From Chloroflexi bacterium GWB2_49_20 (GTDB lineage: Bacteria; Chloroflexota; Anaerolineae; Anaerolineales; Villigracilaceae), in the NCBI GenBank assembly GCA_001796335.1, contig MGMF01000025.1, positions 82,311 through 146,310 of the forward strand: a stretch of DNA of 64,000 bases, given 5' to 3'. Shown here piece after piece: positions 51,601 to 59,921 of this stretch. The first letter of the stretch is position 1. Every line of letters starts with the position of its first letter. The notes beneath the pieces are model-generated. The model was given only the letters and a program-made list of their open reading frames with translations, did no database searches and was not told where the DNA came from. Both the position numbers and the translations under genes were made by a program.

Positions 51601-54014
51601 ACTCGTTCAAAAATACGCCCATCCTTAAATTCAAGCTCGTCAAAGGATTCTGCCGCGGGTGCGGCATACAACTCCTTCACTTTCCCAATAAAAACCTGAG
51701 GCTCTTTCAATTTCTCGAGCACATAATTCAGGGCAGCACTATCATCATGCGTGTCCAGCACAGCCTGGGGAATGCCCCACAGTTCGGCAAATTTACTGTT
51801 GGTCAGGCTGATGCGGCCGTGCAGATCCACCACCAGGATACCGTCAGCAGTGGATTCGAGCGTGGCCTCCAACAGGGAGTGGGATTCTTGCAATTCATGC
51901 TCGGATTGTTTAAGGGCGGTGATGTTGATAAACGCGCCGACCGCGCCACGCGGCTGGCCCGTTTCATCGAAGAGTGGCGAGATGTTGCCGAGTTCGTAAA
52001 CAATTGTGCCGTCGTTAAATACGATCTTTTCTTCAAAGTCACGGATTTCAGTCCCGTTCGCTGCGCTGATTTGGATAGGAAGATCGTTCGGTGACAACTC
52101 CACGCCGTTGTGGTATATCTTGACGTGGGGGAGCTGCGGACTTTCCGGAGATGTAAGAGACGCGTTGTAACCCACCGGTATGCGGTGTAGCTCGTACGCA
52201 GCCCGGTTACCGGTAATGACTTGGCACTTTGGATCGTGGGCAATCCACAAGGCCACCGGCAAGGTGTCCATGATCGTTTGTAACTCGTTGGCTCGCTCGC
52301 GATAGCGGAGCTCGCTCTCCTGCAGCGCCTCGTCGTCCTGCCGGCGCTCAGTGATGTCGCTAACCGTGCCCCGATACCCCACGACCTTTCCAGCCTCGAT
52401 GATAACCTGTGGTTTGATCTCAATGAACCTACGGGTGCCATCCTGCCGGACAACTTCAGTGGAGATCACCTGGGAGGGTCCTCCTGTCGACATTGCGGCC
52501 TGGTACTGCTGTTCCAGATCACTGCTTTTCGCAGGAAGCACAAATTCCAGAAAGTTTCGACCCATGAGATCTTGTGGTTGTTCAAAGCCGAGTATTCCAG
52601 CCAAAGCGCGATTGGCGAACGTGAGTTGTCCGAAAAGGTTACTGATGTAAAAACCATCATTGACTTCATTCACCAGGGTGCGGTACTGGGCCTCACTGGC
52701 ACGCAAATCCTCTTCAAAGAGGATACGTTGGATGGCCAGCGTGGCCTGGTTGACGGTGGCTTCGATCAGCTCCTTGAATGGCGCCAGGTCACTTTTTGCC
52801 AGGATAGAGAGGCCTCCATGGTGAATACCCTCCCAGACAAAGCCCATGGTATAAACTCCGCTCAGTTTTAATTCCTTTTCCACGATCCCGCAGATACGCT
52901 TTGGAATTTTTTTAAGCGCAAGGCGGTATATCCCGTCTTCAAACTTTTCCAATCTGCTGCTTCGGAACTGATCCAGATCCTCGGCGGGAATGTCCTTGAT
53001 CGGGAAAGTCGTTTGGTTGGGATCGAACTTGAATTTTTTAACCAGGCTGTCATATAAGCTTCCAAACCCATACAGCCCGACCACTTGCATAGCCTGGCTG
53101 GGCTCATCCAAATGGCTGATACCCACATATCCATCCCCGATCAACGCTTGTATACGGCTGCCCACCAGCTCATAGACTTCTTTGATGCTTTTAAGTCCGG
53201 AAATCTGTCTTTGTGTTTCCGCCATTAATAGGATGGCTTTTTCGGACTCTTTATGGGCAGTGATATCCTGGAAAGCACTATGGGTACGAATAAACCCTCC
53301 TGCCACATCCCGTCCAATGCGCGTTGTAAAACTGGATTCCAGAAAAGAACCGTCTTTGCAGCGCAAAGTAAATTCCACATCCCGGATGGTATTCTTGCTC
53401 TGTGTGTTGATCGGGAAGCGTTCCTGAAAGAGCTCCACCTGGTCGGGGTGCAAAAAATCTCCAAACCAGCGGCCAATAACTTCGTCACGGGTATAACCAA
53501 GCATATTCAGCCAGGAGTCGTTCACTTCCAGGAAACAGCCTTTCGCATCCAACGATTGATAACCCACGGGCGCGTTCTCAAACATCAGCCGGAAGCGTTC
53601 CTCGTTCTGGCGCAAGGTTTCCAACGCCTGCTTTCGTTCGATGGCATAGCGCAGCGAACGTCGCAGCAGACTGCTGGTAACTTCATCCTTGGTGAGATAA
53701 TCCTGGGCACCGGCCTGCACCGCCAGGGCGGCTTTTTGCATGTCTTTCAGACCGGTCAGAATTACAATGGGCACTTGCGGTGCAGCGGTATGAAGGTTCT
53801 TAAATGTGCCCATCCCCTGGCTGTCGGGCAGGTCCAAGTCAACCAGGATGATATCCGGGGTCTGCTCTGCCAGGTGTTTCAGGCCGTCTGCAAGTCGTCC
53901 GAACTGTTGGATCTCATAATGGGTTATTTCATCATCCAGCAGGTATTCGCTCATCAGGCGTGCATCGCCAGGGTTGTCTTCAATTAGCAGGAGATGGGTT
54001 GTGGTATTCTTCAT
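48636..54014 (-). CDS. REC-multiPAS-GAF-HD-GYP signalling protein
   Basis: A 1,792-residue cytoplasmic protein. The receiver (about 1-125) has LLIEDNPGDARL and the phospho-acceptor in ILVDLDLPDSQGMG near residue 57. Several PAS/PAC modules follow, from about 140 onward (for example RFRLMFENAPVGYQSL and YRSLFDNVLDGVYRT), with a GAF-like sensor near 265-450 and three more GAF domains between about 1130 and 1590. The output domain (about 1600-1792) is HD-GYP: EGHTRRVAAI, the metal His-Asp in LLHDIGKMGVPD near 1656, and HHEKWDGSGYPRGLKGEQIP. HD-GYP enzymes hydrolyse cyclic di-GMP. A lone receiver gene lies 16 bases upstream and is probably co-transcribed. Confidence 0.93.
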   Translation of the reverse strand: MKNTTTHLLLIEDNPGDARLMSEYLLDDEITHYEIQQFGRLADGLKHLAEQTPDIILVDLDLPDSQGMGTFKNLHTAAPQVPIVILTGLKDMQKAALAVQAGAQDYLTKDEVTSSLLRRSLRYAIERKQALETLRQNEERFRLMFENAPVGYQSLDAKGCFLEVNDSWLNMLGYTRDEVIGRWFGDFLHPDQVELFQERFPINTQSKNTIRDVEFTLRCKDGSFLESSFTTRIGRDVAGGFIRTHSAFQDITAHKESEKAILLMAETQRQISGLKSIKEVYELVGSRIQALIGDGYVGISHLDEPSQAMQVVGLYGFGSLYDSLVKKFKFDPNQTTFPIKDIPAEDLDQFRSSRLEKFEDGIYRLALKKIPKRICGIVEKELKLSGVYTMGFVWEGIHHGGLSILAKSDLAPFKELIEATVNQATLAIQRILFEEDLRASEAQYRTLVNEVNDGFYISNLFGQLTFANRALAGILGFEQPQDLMGRNFLEFVLPAKSSDLEQQYQAAMSTGGPSQVISTEVVRQDGTRRFIEIKPQVIIEAGKVVGYRGTVSDITERRQDDEALQESELRYRERANELQTIMDTLPVALWIAHDPKCQVITGNRAAYELHRIPVGYNASLTSPESPQLPHVKIYHNGVELSPNDLPIQISAANGTEIRDFEEKIVFNDGTIVYELGNISPLFDETGQPRGAVGAFINITALKQSEHELQESHSLLEATLESTADGILVVDLHGRISLTNSKFAELWGIPQAVLDTHDDSAALNYVLEKLKEPQVFIGKVKELYAAPAAESFDELEFKDGRIFERVSRPQYQGEAIVGRVWSFRDVTERKRAEEALGASEERFKQVAENAGEWIWEVDLQGLYTYSSPLVEKKLGYSLEEIVGKKHFYDFFAPDVRTSLKEAAFAALGRKESFKGFVNPNIHKDGHIVILETNGTPVFDSSGNLMGYRGADIDITERIQTEKHILESEFKYRSLFDNVLDGVYRTTLDGQILAANQAMVNMLGYTSEADLMKESSRQIYANKQGRKLFLDEMDKYGVVQNLEIQMRNKQGRTLVVLENSRSVRSENGEVLYFEGTLTDITQRKQGEIERQVLLEVMQGLAVTDDLKEYLKLVHQVISKMMYAENFFIMLKNKDTGLFEAVYFMDKYDLPPSPAVLDKSLSAYVFRSGQPLLSNQDSFDKLILQGKVELVGSNSPSWLGVPLIAFNETIGVMVVQDYETEDRYSEHDLGILNSIAGQVALAVKRKAAESELAVLYKAEQRRSHRLFELQSLSAELTGLHTERELLDTLVRRAASISNSPVATVMFLDEATNEIILVAQTGLPANTPTDLKIPLEFLPEAAQAFQSGDSIIVSDIDRDMPALRKVLVHPGIQAFFAFPLTLDGRVAGVITLSSLKPRHPSEAEINAYQLLARLASAALDNVHLFEGINRSLTRMGSLRRVDMAISASFDLILTLNILLEQVTTHLEVDAADILVFDQADSSLKYTCGRGFRSQALKFTNLRVGEGYAGRAALERRTIHVPDLQKDPSGLEKSTSLASEGFVSYWGVPLMAKGHIQGVLEVFNRQPIPVDQEWLDFLETLAGQAAIAIDNVLLFNHLERSNADLSMAYDSTLAGWATALELRDNETEGHTRRVAAITMQLAARMGVRDQEIMYLRWGSLLHDIGKMGVPDSILLKPGSLSEDEWAVMRKHPVLAYEMLAPIGYLRNALDIPYCHHEKWDGSGYPRGLKGEQIPLSARIFAIVDVWDALTSDRPYREAWTAEKALKYIQEQEGSHFDPQVVKTFLAMIGPDYLLPGG

Positions 54015-54029
54015 AGTTATACCTATTGA

Positions 54030-54461
54030 TTATTTACTTTTCACCTGGTCAGGTTTCAAAAAAGAGTAGATGACTGGCATCAGGTCGAGATATAGCCTGC
54101 GTTTGGTAATATAAGCACTGGCGCCGGCTTTCTGGGCTTTGAGCTGGTAAGGCTGTTCTTCATGATAGGAGATGACCACGCTGCGGGTTTGCGGGAAGAT
54201 GTGCCTGATCTCAGCCAGGCAGGTCAGTCCATCCATGCCCGGCAGGGAAATATCCATCAGCACCAGGTCGGGAGCCTGTGAGGAAACCAGTTCGAGCGCT
54301 TGTTCAGCGCTGTCTGCCTGCAGGATGCAGCTGGATGGGTAAGACAGCCCGATCAGGTCACACAGGGCGGCACGCATCGGCTGGCTGTCTTCCACGATCA
54401 GAATGATGGGAAGGAGGTGGTCTGAGGATATTGGTTGGGTTGAATTATCAATTGGAAACAT
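54030..54461 (-). CDS. Single-domain response regulator (receiver only)
   Basis: A 143-residue receiver. The acidic pocket is VEDSQPMRAAL (about 23-33). The phospho-acceptor Asp lies in LVLMDISLPGMDGL near residue 70. The Thr/Ser switch is VVISYHEEQP, and the Lys in AYITKRRLYLDL is near 120. It lacks any DNA-binding or enzymatic output, so it would act by protein contact, as in CheY- or Spo0F-like relays. It is 16 bases upstream of the HD-GYP gene. It could pass phosphate from the PocR-type kinase at 55.4-59.7 kb to the HD-GYP protein, but that route is only inferred. Confidence 0.9.
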   Translation of the reverse strand: MFPIDNSTQPISSDHLLPIILIVEDSQPMRAALCDLIGLSYPSSCILQADSAEQALELVSSQAPDLVLMDISLPGMDGLTCLAEIRHIFPQTRSVVISYHEEQPYQLKAQKAGASAYITKRRLYLDLMPVIYSFLKPDQVKSK

Positions 54462-54740
54462 GGTTAAATTAAGATACCTTCAGAACTCATGTCTGGGGTG
54501 AGATAGATAGGTCAACTATACAATTGTTTGGGTTTTGAGTCTGTCAGGAAAGTATGACAATTCTGAAAACAATAACCTCTCCACAAGGCGCCAAGCCACA
54601 AAGTTGTAGGGCAGGTTTCTTACCTGCCGGTGCCAGGTGAGCCTCGCATTCCGGCGGGAATGGAATCCCTACAGGTATCGTTGGGCGGGTTTCTGCGCAG
54701 CACCCCGACCGTAGGGAAGGTGGTTACCTGCCAGTGCTGC
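54462..54740. other. Gap with REP-like repeats between two regulator genes
   Basis: About 280 bases. The left part should hold the promoter of the lone receiver gene. From 54590 on there are G/C-rich repeats: a CACAAGGCGCCAAGCCACAAAG simple element, the GGGCAGGT hairpin at 54610-54628, and further ACCTGCC copies. No gene is seen. Confidence 0.45.
54610..54628. repeat. REP-like GGCAGGT hairpin
   Basis: GGCAGGT (54610-54616) pairs with ACCTGCC (54622-54628). It has the same arms as the hairpin at 13010-13030 inside the transposase relic, and a third ACCTGCC is at 54727-54733. Confidence 0.6.
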
Positions 54741-55379
54741 TCAATCATCCAGCCCGGTCAAGCCGTGCTGGATGGCAAATTTGACCAGGGCTGGCAGGCT
54801 GTCCAGGTCCAGTTTGGTCATAATGCGGCTGCGGTAGGTTTCCACTGTCTTGGGAGAAAGGTTGAGCAGGGCTGCGATCTCCAGGCTGGTGCGGCCCTCG
54901 GTGGCTAATTGCAGGACTTCGCGTTCCCGGTCACTCAAACTCTCCAGCGGGCCTCTCCTGTCCTGGGAGAGGCTGGCCAGCATCTTTTCTGTGATCTTGG
55001 GGCTGAAGTAGGGTTTCCCGGCCATCCCTGTGCGGATGGCTTGCAGTACTTCGGCGCCGGCTGATTCTTTCAGAATGTAACCCTGCGCTCCCGCCTGTAG
55101 AGCCCGGTGGACATATTCCATATCTGCGTGCATGGAGAGCATCAGGACGTGAGTTTCCGGGCAAAGGTCATGTATCTGCCGGGCAGCTTCAATCCCGTTA
55201 AGACCGGGCATGCTCACATCCATGAGCACCAGGCTGGGGCAATGTTCTTTTATCATGCTGACGGCCTGGCGTCCATCCACAGCAATGCCGACCACGCACA
55301 TATCTTTTTGAGATTCGATCAGGATGCGCAGTCCATCACATAGAACAGTGTGGTCATCTGCCAGGAGAATTCTGATCAT
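54741..55379 (-). CDS. NarL/FixJ-family response regulator
   Basis: A 212-residue transcription factor. The receiver (1-118) has LLADDHTVLCDGL, the phospho-acceptor in LVLMDVSMPGLNGIEAAR near residue 54, and Lys in GYILKESAG. The C-terminal LuxR-type helix-turn-helix (about 145-205) reads LSDREREVLQLATEGRTSLE and LNLSPKTVETYRSRIMTKLD. It overlaps the end of the large kinase gene by 26 bases, so the two are translationally coupled and should form a kinase-regulator pair. Target genes are unknown. Confidence 0.95.
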   Translation of the reverse strand: MIRILLADDHTVLCDGLRILIESQKDMCVVGIAVDGRQAVSMIKEHCPSLVLMDVSMPGLNGIEAARQIHDLCPETHVLMLSMHADMEYVHRALQAGAQGYILKESAGAEVLQAIRTGMAGKPYFSPKITEKMLASLSQDRRGPLESLSDREREVLQLATEGRTSLEIAALLNLSPKTVETYRSRIMTKLDLDSLPALVKFAIQHGLTGLDD

Positions 55380-58300
55380 GTGTTTTCACGGTTATGGTGG
55401 TACCCTGCCCGGGGGCAGATTCCACCTGCAGGCTGCCGCCAATGGATTCGGCGCGCTCGCGCATCAGACGCAGCCCCCAGCCGGATTTCCCGTTAGCCGG
55501 GGTTGCAGTCGGGTCAAAACCCACCCCGTCATCCTTGATGGACATGCTGAAATCCGGCCCGGTCTGTGTGAGCAGGATTTTTACTGTACGCGCCCGGGCA
55601 TGGCGGGAAATGTTGACCAGGGCTTCCTGGGCGATGCGGAAGAGTGCGATCTCAACCCGTGAAGAAAACCGGTTGCACTCACCTTCCACCAGCAGTTTAA
55701 GGTTGGTGCGGCTGGCAACCGACCCGGCCGCCCAATCCAGGGCAGCTTTCAGACCATAATCATCCAGCACAGACGGGCGCAACTCTGACATCAGGCTGCG
55801 AATATGGTCGGTGGTCTGATCAATCAACATGAGCGAATCTTCCAGGCGCCGCTTGAAGCCAGGCAGATATTCGGGTATCTGGGTTAGCATGATATTCAGG
55901 TTTATGCTCAGGGCGCTCAGGCTCTGGCCGACCTGGTCATGCAGCTCGCGCGCAATGCGGCGGCGCTCGTTCTCCTCAGCCTCCGCCAGGCGGGTGGACA
56001 ATGTCCGCACCTCTGCCTCCCCCGCCAGGCTGGCTTCCAGCAGGCGTGCATTCTCAATGGCGATGGCGGCATGCCCGGCAAACAGGTTTACCAATTCCAC
56101 GTCAGACTTGGAAAAGCTTTTGCCGATTTCAAAATGTAACAGATCGAGCACACCTTTGACTTGGCCGCCCCACAGCAGGGGCACACCCAGCACAGCACTG
56201 AATGGTTTATCCTGTTCAAATTGCAGCGCCCTTCCCGACCAGGATTGATAATCAGGGATGTTTATTGGTTGCCCGGTCTGGGCCACCTTCCCGGCCAAAC
56301 CATCACCATACTTGAGCACAACGCCCACATAATTATTGGGGGTATGGTAGCTGACCACGCAGTGAACTTCCTGTTCGCCGGGGTCGCTCAGGTACATTCC
56401 GCCTCCGGGTGCGCCCAGCATCTGGCAAGCCCGCTCCACAATGGATTCGAGTAATCCGGGCAAGTTTTGGGCAGCCGTGATGTCCAGAACCGTCTTTTGC
56501 AGGCTATCCAGCTCTTCAACCCGCCGGCGCACTTCTGCTTCGGCCTTCTTGCGCTCGCTGATGTCCCTCGCAACTACTTGTACACCCTTTTTCCCCGATA
56601 TGGTTATTGGGACAGCGGATACTTCGGCATTAAAGGTGTTCCCTTTTAGCGTAACGTACTTCTCTTCCAACATAGGTACTTCTGCGTTTTCATCTGTTAA
56701 TTGGCTTATTCTTTGCCTGACAATTTTCTGATAATCCGGATGAAGCAGCTCAATCATTTTTTTTCCAATCAAATCGTCCTTGCCATCCGCTTCAAACAGC
56801 TTGACCGAGGCTGCATTTGCGAATTGAATAATTCCATCCACATGAATAAGCACCACATCTGGTGAAAGTTCAACAAGTGTTCGGTATTTCTCTTCGCTCT
56901 CCCGCACCACATCCTCTGCCCGCTTGCGCTCGGTGATATCCAAGATGGACCCTTCCAGGATCCCAACCTCCCGGTAAAGCCGCGATGATGCCAGACATCG
57001 CCTCACTTCACCTTGCTTGTTCAACATTCCACACTCGAAGTCAACCACGTGGCCTTCGGCTTCGAGTCGGCGTACCATCTCCTTCCTCTCCAGTGGATCA
57101 GCCCAATAGAGCTCGGAAACGGAGCCCAACATTTCTTCCCGCGTCCGACCGAGGATCTTGAGATACCTATCATTCACATCCAGGATCTCTGAACCATCCA
57201 GCCGCGTTCTGAACATGCCTACTTCAGTATTGTTGAAGAGGTTACGAAATTTTTCCTCGCTCACACGCAAGGTCTCTTCTGCCCGTTTGCGCTCAGTGAT
57301 GTCGTAAATAACAGCAAGAAAGATCCTTTCTGTTTTTGTTTGGACTACTTGCAGGTTGACTTCTACCGGATAAAAAGAGCCATCTTTACGATAATGATTT
57401 GTTTGGAAAACAAGGATTTCTTTCTCAGCTGCCAGTAGTGGAGCGACCATTTCTCTGTAAGCATTTTCTGTAAACTCATGTTTAATATCGAGCGGTGTTA
57501 GTTCCTTGAACTCTTCAAACGTGTAACCGGTGTTATGAAGCGAGGCTTCATTTGCATAACTGAATATTAGGGTAGCTGGATCAAATACATAGATTTCATT
57601 CAGGCTTGCTTCAAGAATGTGAAGCAGTTTATTTTTTTCTTCTTCAGCTTGCTTGCGCTCACTTAGATCTGTTATGACGGCAATAGTACCTCTTACCTCT
57701 CCAGCATAATGGCGCGGCACACCTGTGATGGTAACGGGAACTTTATGCCCATCAATATGGTTCAGATGAGTCTCATACGTGGTCGTTTGACCCCGATGCC
57801 TTTTGATGCCTGCCTCCGTTAGAATATCTTGATCTTCTAACGCGGTAAACTCCCAGGGAGCTTTACCCAGCAGATCTTTGGGATCGTAACCAACCATCTT
57901 CGCATAAGCAGGGTTGACATATTCGAAACAACCCTGCTCATCCGTGACTGTCAACCCTTGTCCCATCGAGTTCATTACTAGCAAGGCAAAATTTCGCTCG
58001 TTTTTTAACGCTTCTTCTGCCCGCTTGCGCTCGGTGATATCATGTACCGAACCAACCAGGTGAGTGCAATGTCCTTGCGCATTGAAAACCGGGGATATGC
58101 TGGCATCGCCGGTCAACTGTCCGCTGGGGTAATCCGAAATCTCCTCCCAGCGTACGATCGATTTTGTTTTAATGGCCCGCCGGTACTTGCCAAGCACCAT
58201 CTTGAGAGAAGGCTCGGGGATTACTTCGTCCACTCGTTTGCCGATCACAGCTTCCCTGGGAAGACCCGTGACTCTGCAAAAGGCGGAATTTACTGAGACA

Positions 58301-59697
58301 AATCTGTATTGCGCCTTTCCTTCAACCTCCAGGAGAAAGATGACATCCCCTACCGTCTCATAAATGGAGGCTAATTGCTCCTCCCGGGAACGCAAAGCCT
58401 GTTCTGCCTGTTTACGGTCGCTGATATCTCTCACGACCGTAACGATCTTTTCAACTATGCCATTTTCAAATATCGGAATTTTGCGGGTCTCTGTGTACAT
58501 ATCCGAGCCGCCAACGTGAGCGGTCTCTTCGGCGACAAGCATTTTACCTGTGTGGAAGACCTGCTGATACTCATCGCGAACGCTCTCGGACAGAAATGGA
58601 AAAGCTTTAAACAGGTTCTTTCCGGCCACGATACCGCTGTAACCCAGTTCCTGCACCCACTTGCTGGCGGTCACATTATTCAATTGGATTGTCAGGTCCT
58701 GATCCACTACATGAACAGCATCGCTCAAGGCATCCAATGTGGTGGTATAGCGCAACTCGCTGGCCTGCAAGGCTTGCTCGGTTTCTTTGCGGTTGGTGAT
58801 ATCCATATATGCAGCGCGTATACCAACGACCTGCCCACCGGGACCCATTTCTGGCCGCGCCCACACCATGCAGCCCAACTTCTTTCCATTTTTGCACACC
58901 AACCAACAATCTTTGGTCACTAAATTACCAGATATCACCATCTGGTAGCCTCCTTTTTCCAGGAATTCGGCCCTCGAATCTGGTGCGTAAAATTCCATGA
59001 GTTCCTTGCCCAGAACTTCTGTGCGCTTATAGCCCAGGGCATCCAGAAAGACCTGATTGCAGTCTAAAATAACCGGGACTCCTTGCAGTTCATGTGCGAT
59101 CACATACAAGACAGGTGCGGTCTCGAACAGGTCACGGTAGCGCGCTTCGCTGGCTTCAATGATATTTTTGTTCTCTATGTCCTCCAGGCGGGTCAAGCCC
59201 ATCTCGGCCAGAGAATTAACAAAGTGTTGAATAAATCCAAGATACTTGTTAAGTTGTGCCTCGCTCCACACCGGTGTGTTCCGGACCGCATCCAGGTAGC
59301 TGGCTTCATCAAAACCGTATTTGGCAGCCTGTTGTTTGAAAAAATCCAAGTCGGGGGGCTGCAGGAAGAACTGGCCGGTGAAGAAATTTGCCAGGTGTTT
59401 GCCTGCAATGATGATCGGGATGGCATTATCCACCATGCCATGTGGGCAGCGGTAGCTGACAGCCGGGTTGGCTTCGTCAATATGTTCAAGAATGTACTGG
59501 TCACTGATAATACATTCTTTTTTAGACTGTGGGTTTATGCGGTGGAATTGGGTACAGATGGGGTTCCAGGCAGTGGCGGTCAGGATTTTTCCATCATTGT
59601 CAATGATGGCGGATGGGAATGGATAGATTTCGTTCAGTCTGTCTTGAAATTTTTGAAAAAGCGAAATATCGATCAGTTCTTCCAGTTTATAGTCCAT
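55354..59697 (-). CDS. PocR-multiPAS-GAF sensor histidine kinase (NarX-type)
   Basis: A 1,447-residue kinase without membrane helices. Residues 1-165 form a PocR ligand-binding domain (FQDRLNEIYPFPSAIIDNDG, then CPHGMVDNAIPIIIAGKHLA and FFTGQFFLQPPDLDFFKQQA), which senses small hydrocarbon-like ligands in characterised proteins. About seven or eight PAS/PAC repeats fill 180-1060. A GAF domain follows (about 1075-1215). The HisKA_3 helix ENERRRIARELHDQVGQSLS has its phospho-acceptor His near residue 1250, then a HATPase with DDYGLKAALDWAAG, DDGVGFDP and GWGLRLMRERAESIGG. It is paired with the overlapping NarL-type regulator. The ligand is unknown. Confidence 0.93.
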   Translation of the reverse strand: MDYKLEELIDISLFQKFQDRLNEIYPFPSAIIDNDGKILTATAWNPICTQFHRINPQSKKECIISDQYILEHIDEANPAVSYRCPHGMVDNAIPIIIAGKHLANFFTGQFFLQPPDLDFFKQQAAKYGFDEASYLDAVRNTPVWSEAQLNKYLGFIQHFVNSLAEMGLTRLEDIENKNIIEASEARYRDLFETAPVLYVIAHELQGVPVILDCNQVFLDALGYKRTEVLGKELMEFYAPDSRAEFLEKGGYQMVISGNLVTKDCWLVCKNGKKLGCMVWARPEMGPGGQVVGIRAAYMDITNRKETEQALQASELRYTTTLDALSDAVHVVDQDLTIQLNNVTASKWVQELGYSGIVAGKNLFKAFPFLSESVRDEYQQVFHTGKMLVAEETAHVGGSDMYTETRKIPIFENGIVEKIVTVVRDISDRKQAEQALRSREEQLASIYETVGDVIFLLEVEGKAQYRFVSVNSAFCRVTGLPREAVIGKRVDEVIPEPSLKMVLGKYRRAIKTKSIVRWEEISDYPSGQLTGDASISPVFNAQGHCTHLVGSVHDITERKRAEEALKNERNFALLVMNSMGQGLTVTDEQGCFEYVNPAYAKMVGYDPKDLLGKAPWEFTALEDQDILTEAGIKRHRGQTTTYETHLNHIDGHKVPVTITGVPRHYAGEVRGTIAVITDLSERKQAEEEKNKLLHILEASLNEIYVFDPATLIFSYANEASLHNTGYTFEEFKELTPLDIKHEFTENAYREMVAPLLAAEKEILVFQTNHYRKDGSFYPVEVNLQVVQTKTERIFLAVIYDITERKRAEETLRVSEEKFRNLFNNTEVGMFRTRLDGSEILDVNDRYLKILGRTREEMLGSVSELYWADPLERKEMVRRLEAEGHVVDFECGMLNKQGEVRRCLASSRLYREVGILEGSILDITERKRAEDVVRESEEKYRTLVELSPDVVLIHVDGIIQFANAASVKLFEADGKDDLIGKKMIELLHPDYQKIVRQRISQLTDENAEVPMLEEKYVTLKGNTFNAEVSAVPITISGKKGVQVVARDISERKKAEAEVRRRVEELDSLQKTVLDITAAQNLPGLLESIVERACQMLGAPGGGMYLSDPGEQEVHCVVSYHTPNNYVGVVLKYGDGLAGKVAQTGQPINIPDYQSWSGRALQFEQDKPFSAVLGVPLLWGGQVKGVLDLLHFEIGKSFSKSDVELVNLFAGHAAIAIENARLLEASLAGEAEVRTLSTRLAEAEENERRRIARELHDQVGQSLSALSINLNIMLTQIPEYLPGFKRRLEDSLMLIDQTTDHIRSLMSELRPSVLDDYGLKAALDWAAGSVASRTNLKLLVEGECNRFSSRVEIALFRIAQEALVNISRHARARTVKILLTQTGPDFSMSIKDDGVGFDPTATPANGKSGWGLRLMRERAESIGGSLQVESAPGQGTTITVKTHDQNSPGR

Positions 59698-59921
59698 GCC
59701 AACCTCATGTTTCTTACATTCCGGTCTTTATCATTCACTGGCAGTCAAAAGTTACCCTTATTGTATCTTCTCGATAGATAGGGAGAAGATATGTTTAATT
59801 TATTTCATTATACAACCAAGGACTTTTCCCAGTGTGGATGAGTGGCCGTTATCAGAAAACCTGACATGCTCGATTGAAACCTATCGTTTTATTGCAATAA
59901 TACCCAGTAACAATCCCTGTT

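Noticed and set aside
53253..53987. Plus-strand 244-codon open frame
   Set aside because: It is antisense to the REC and first PAS region of the HD-GYP protein, which is unambiguous on the minus strand.
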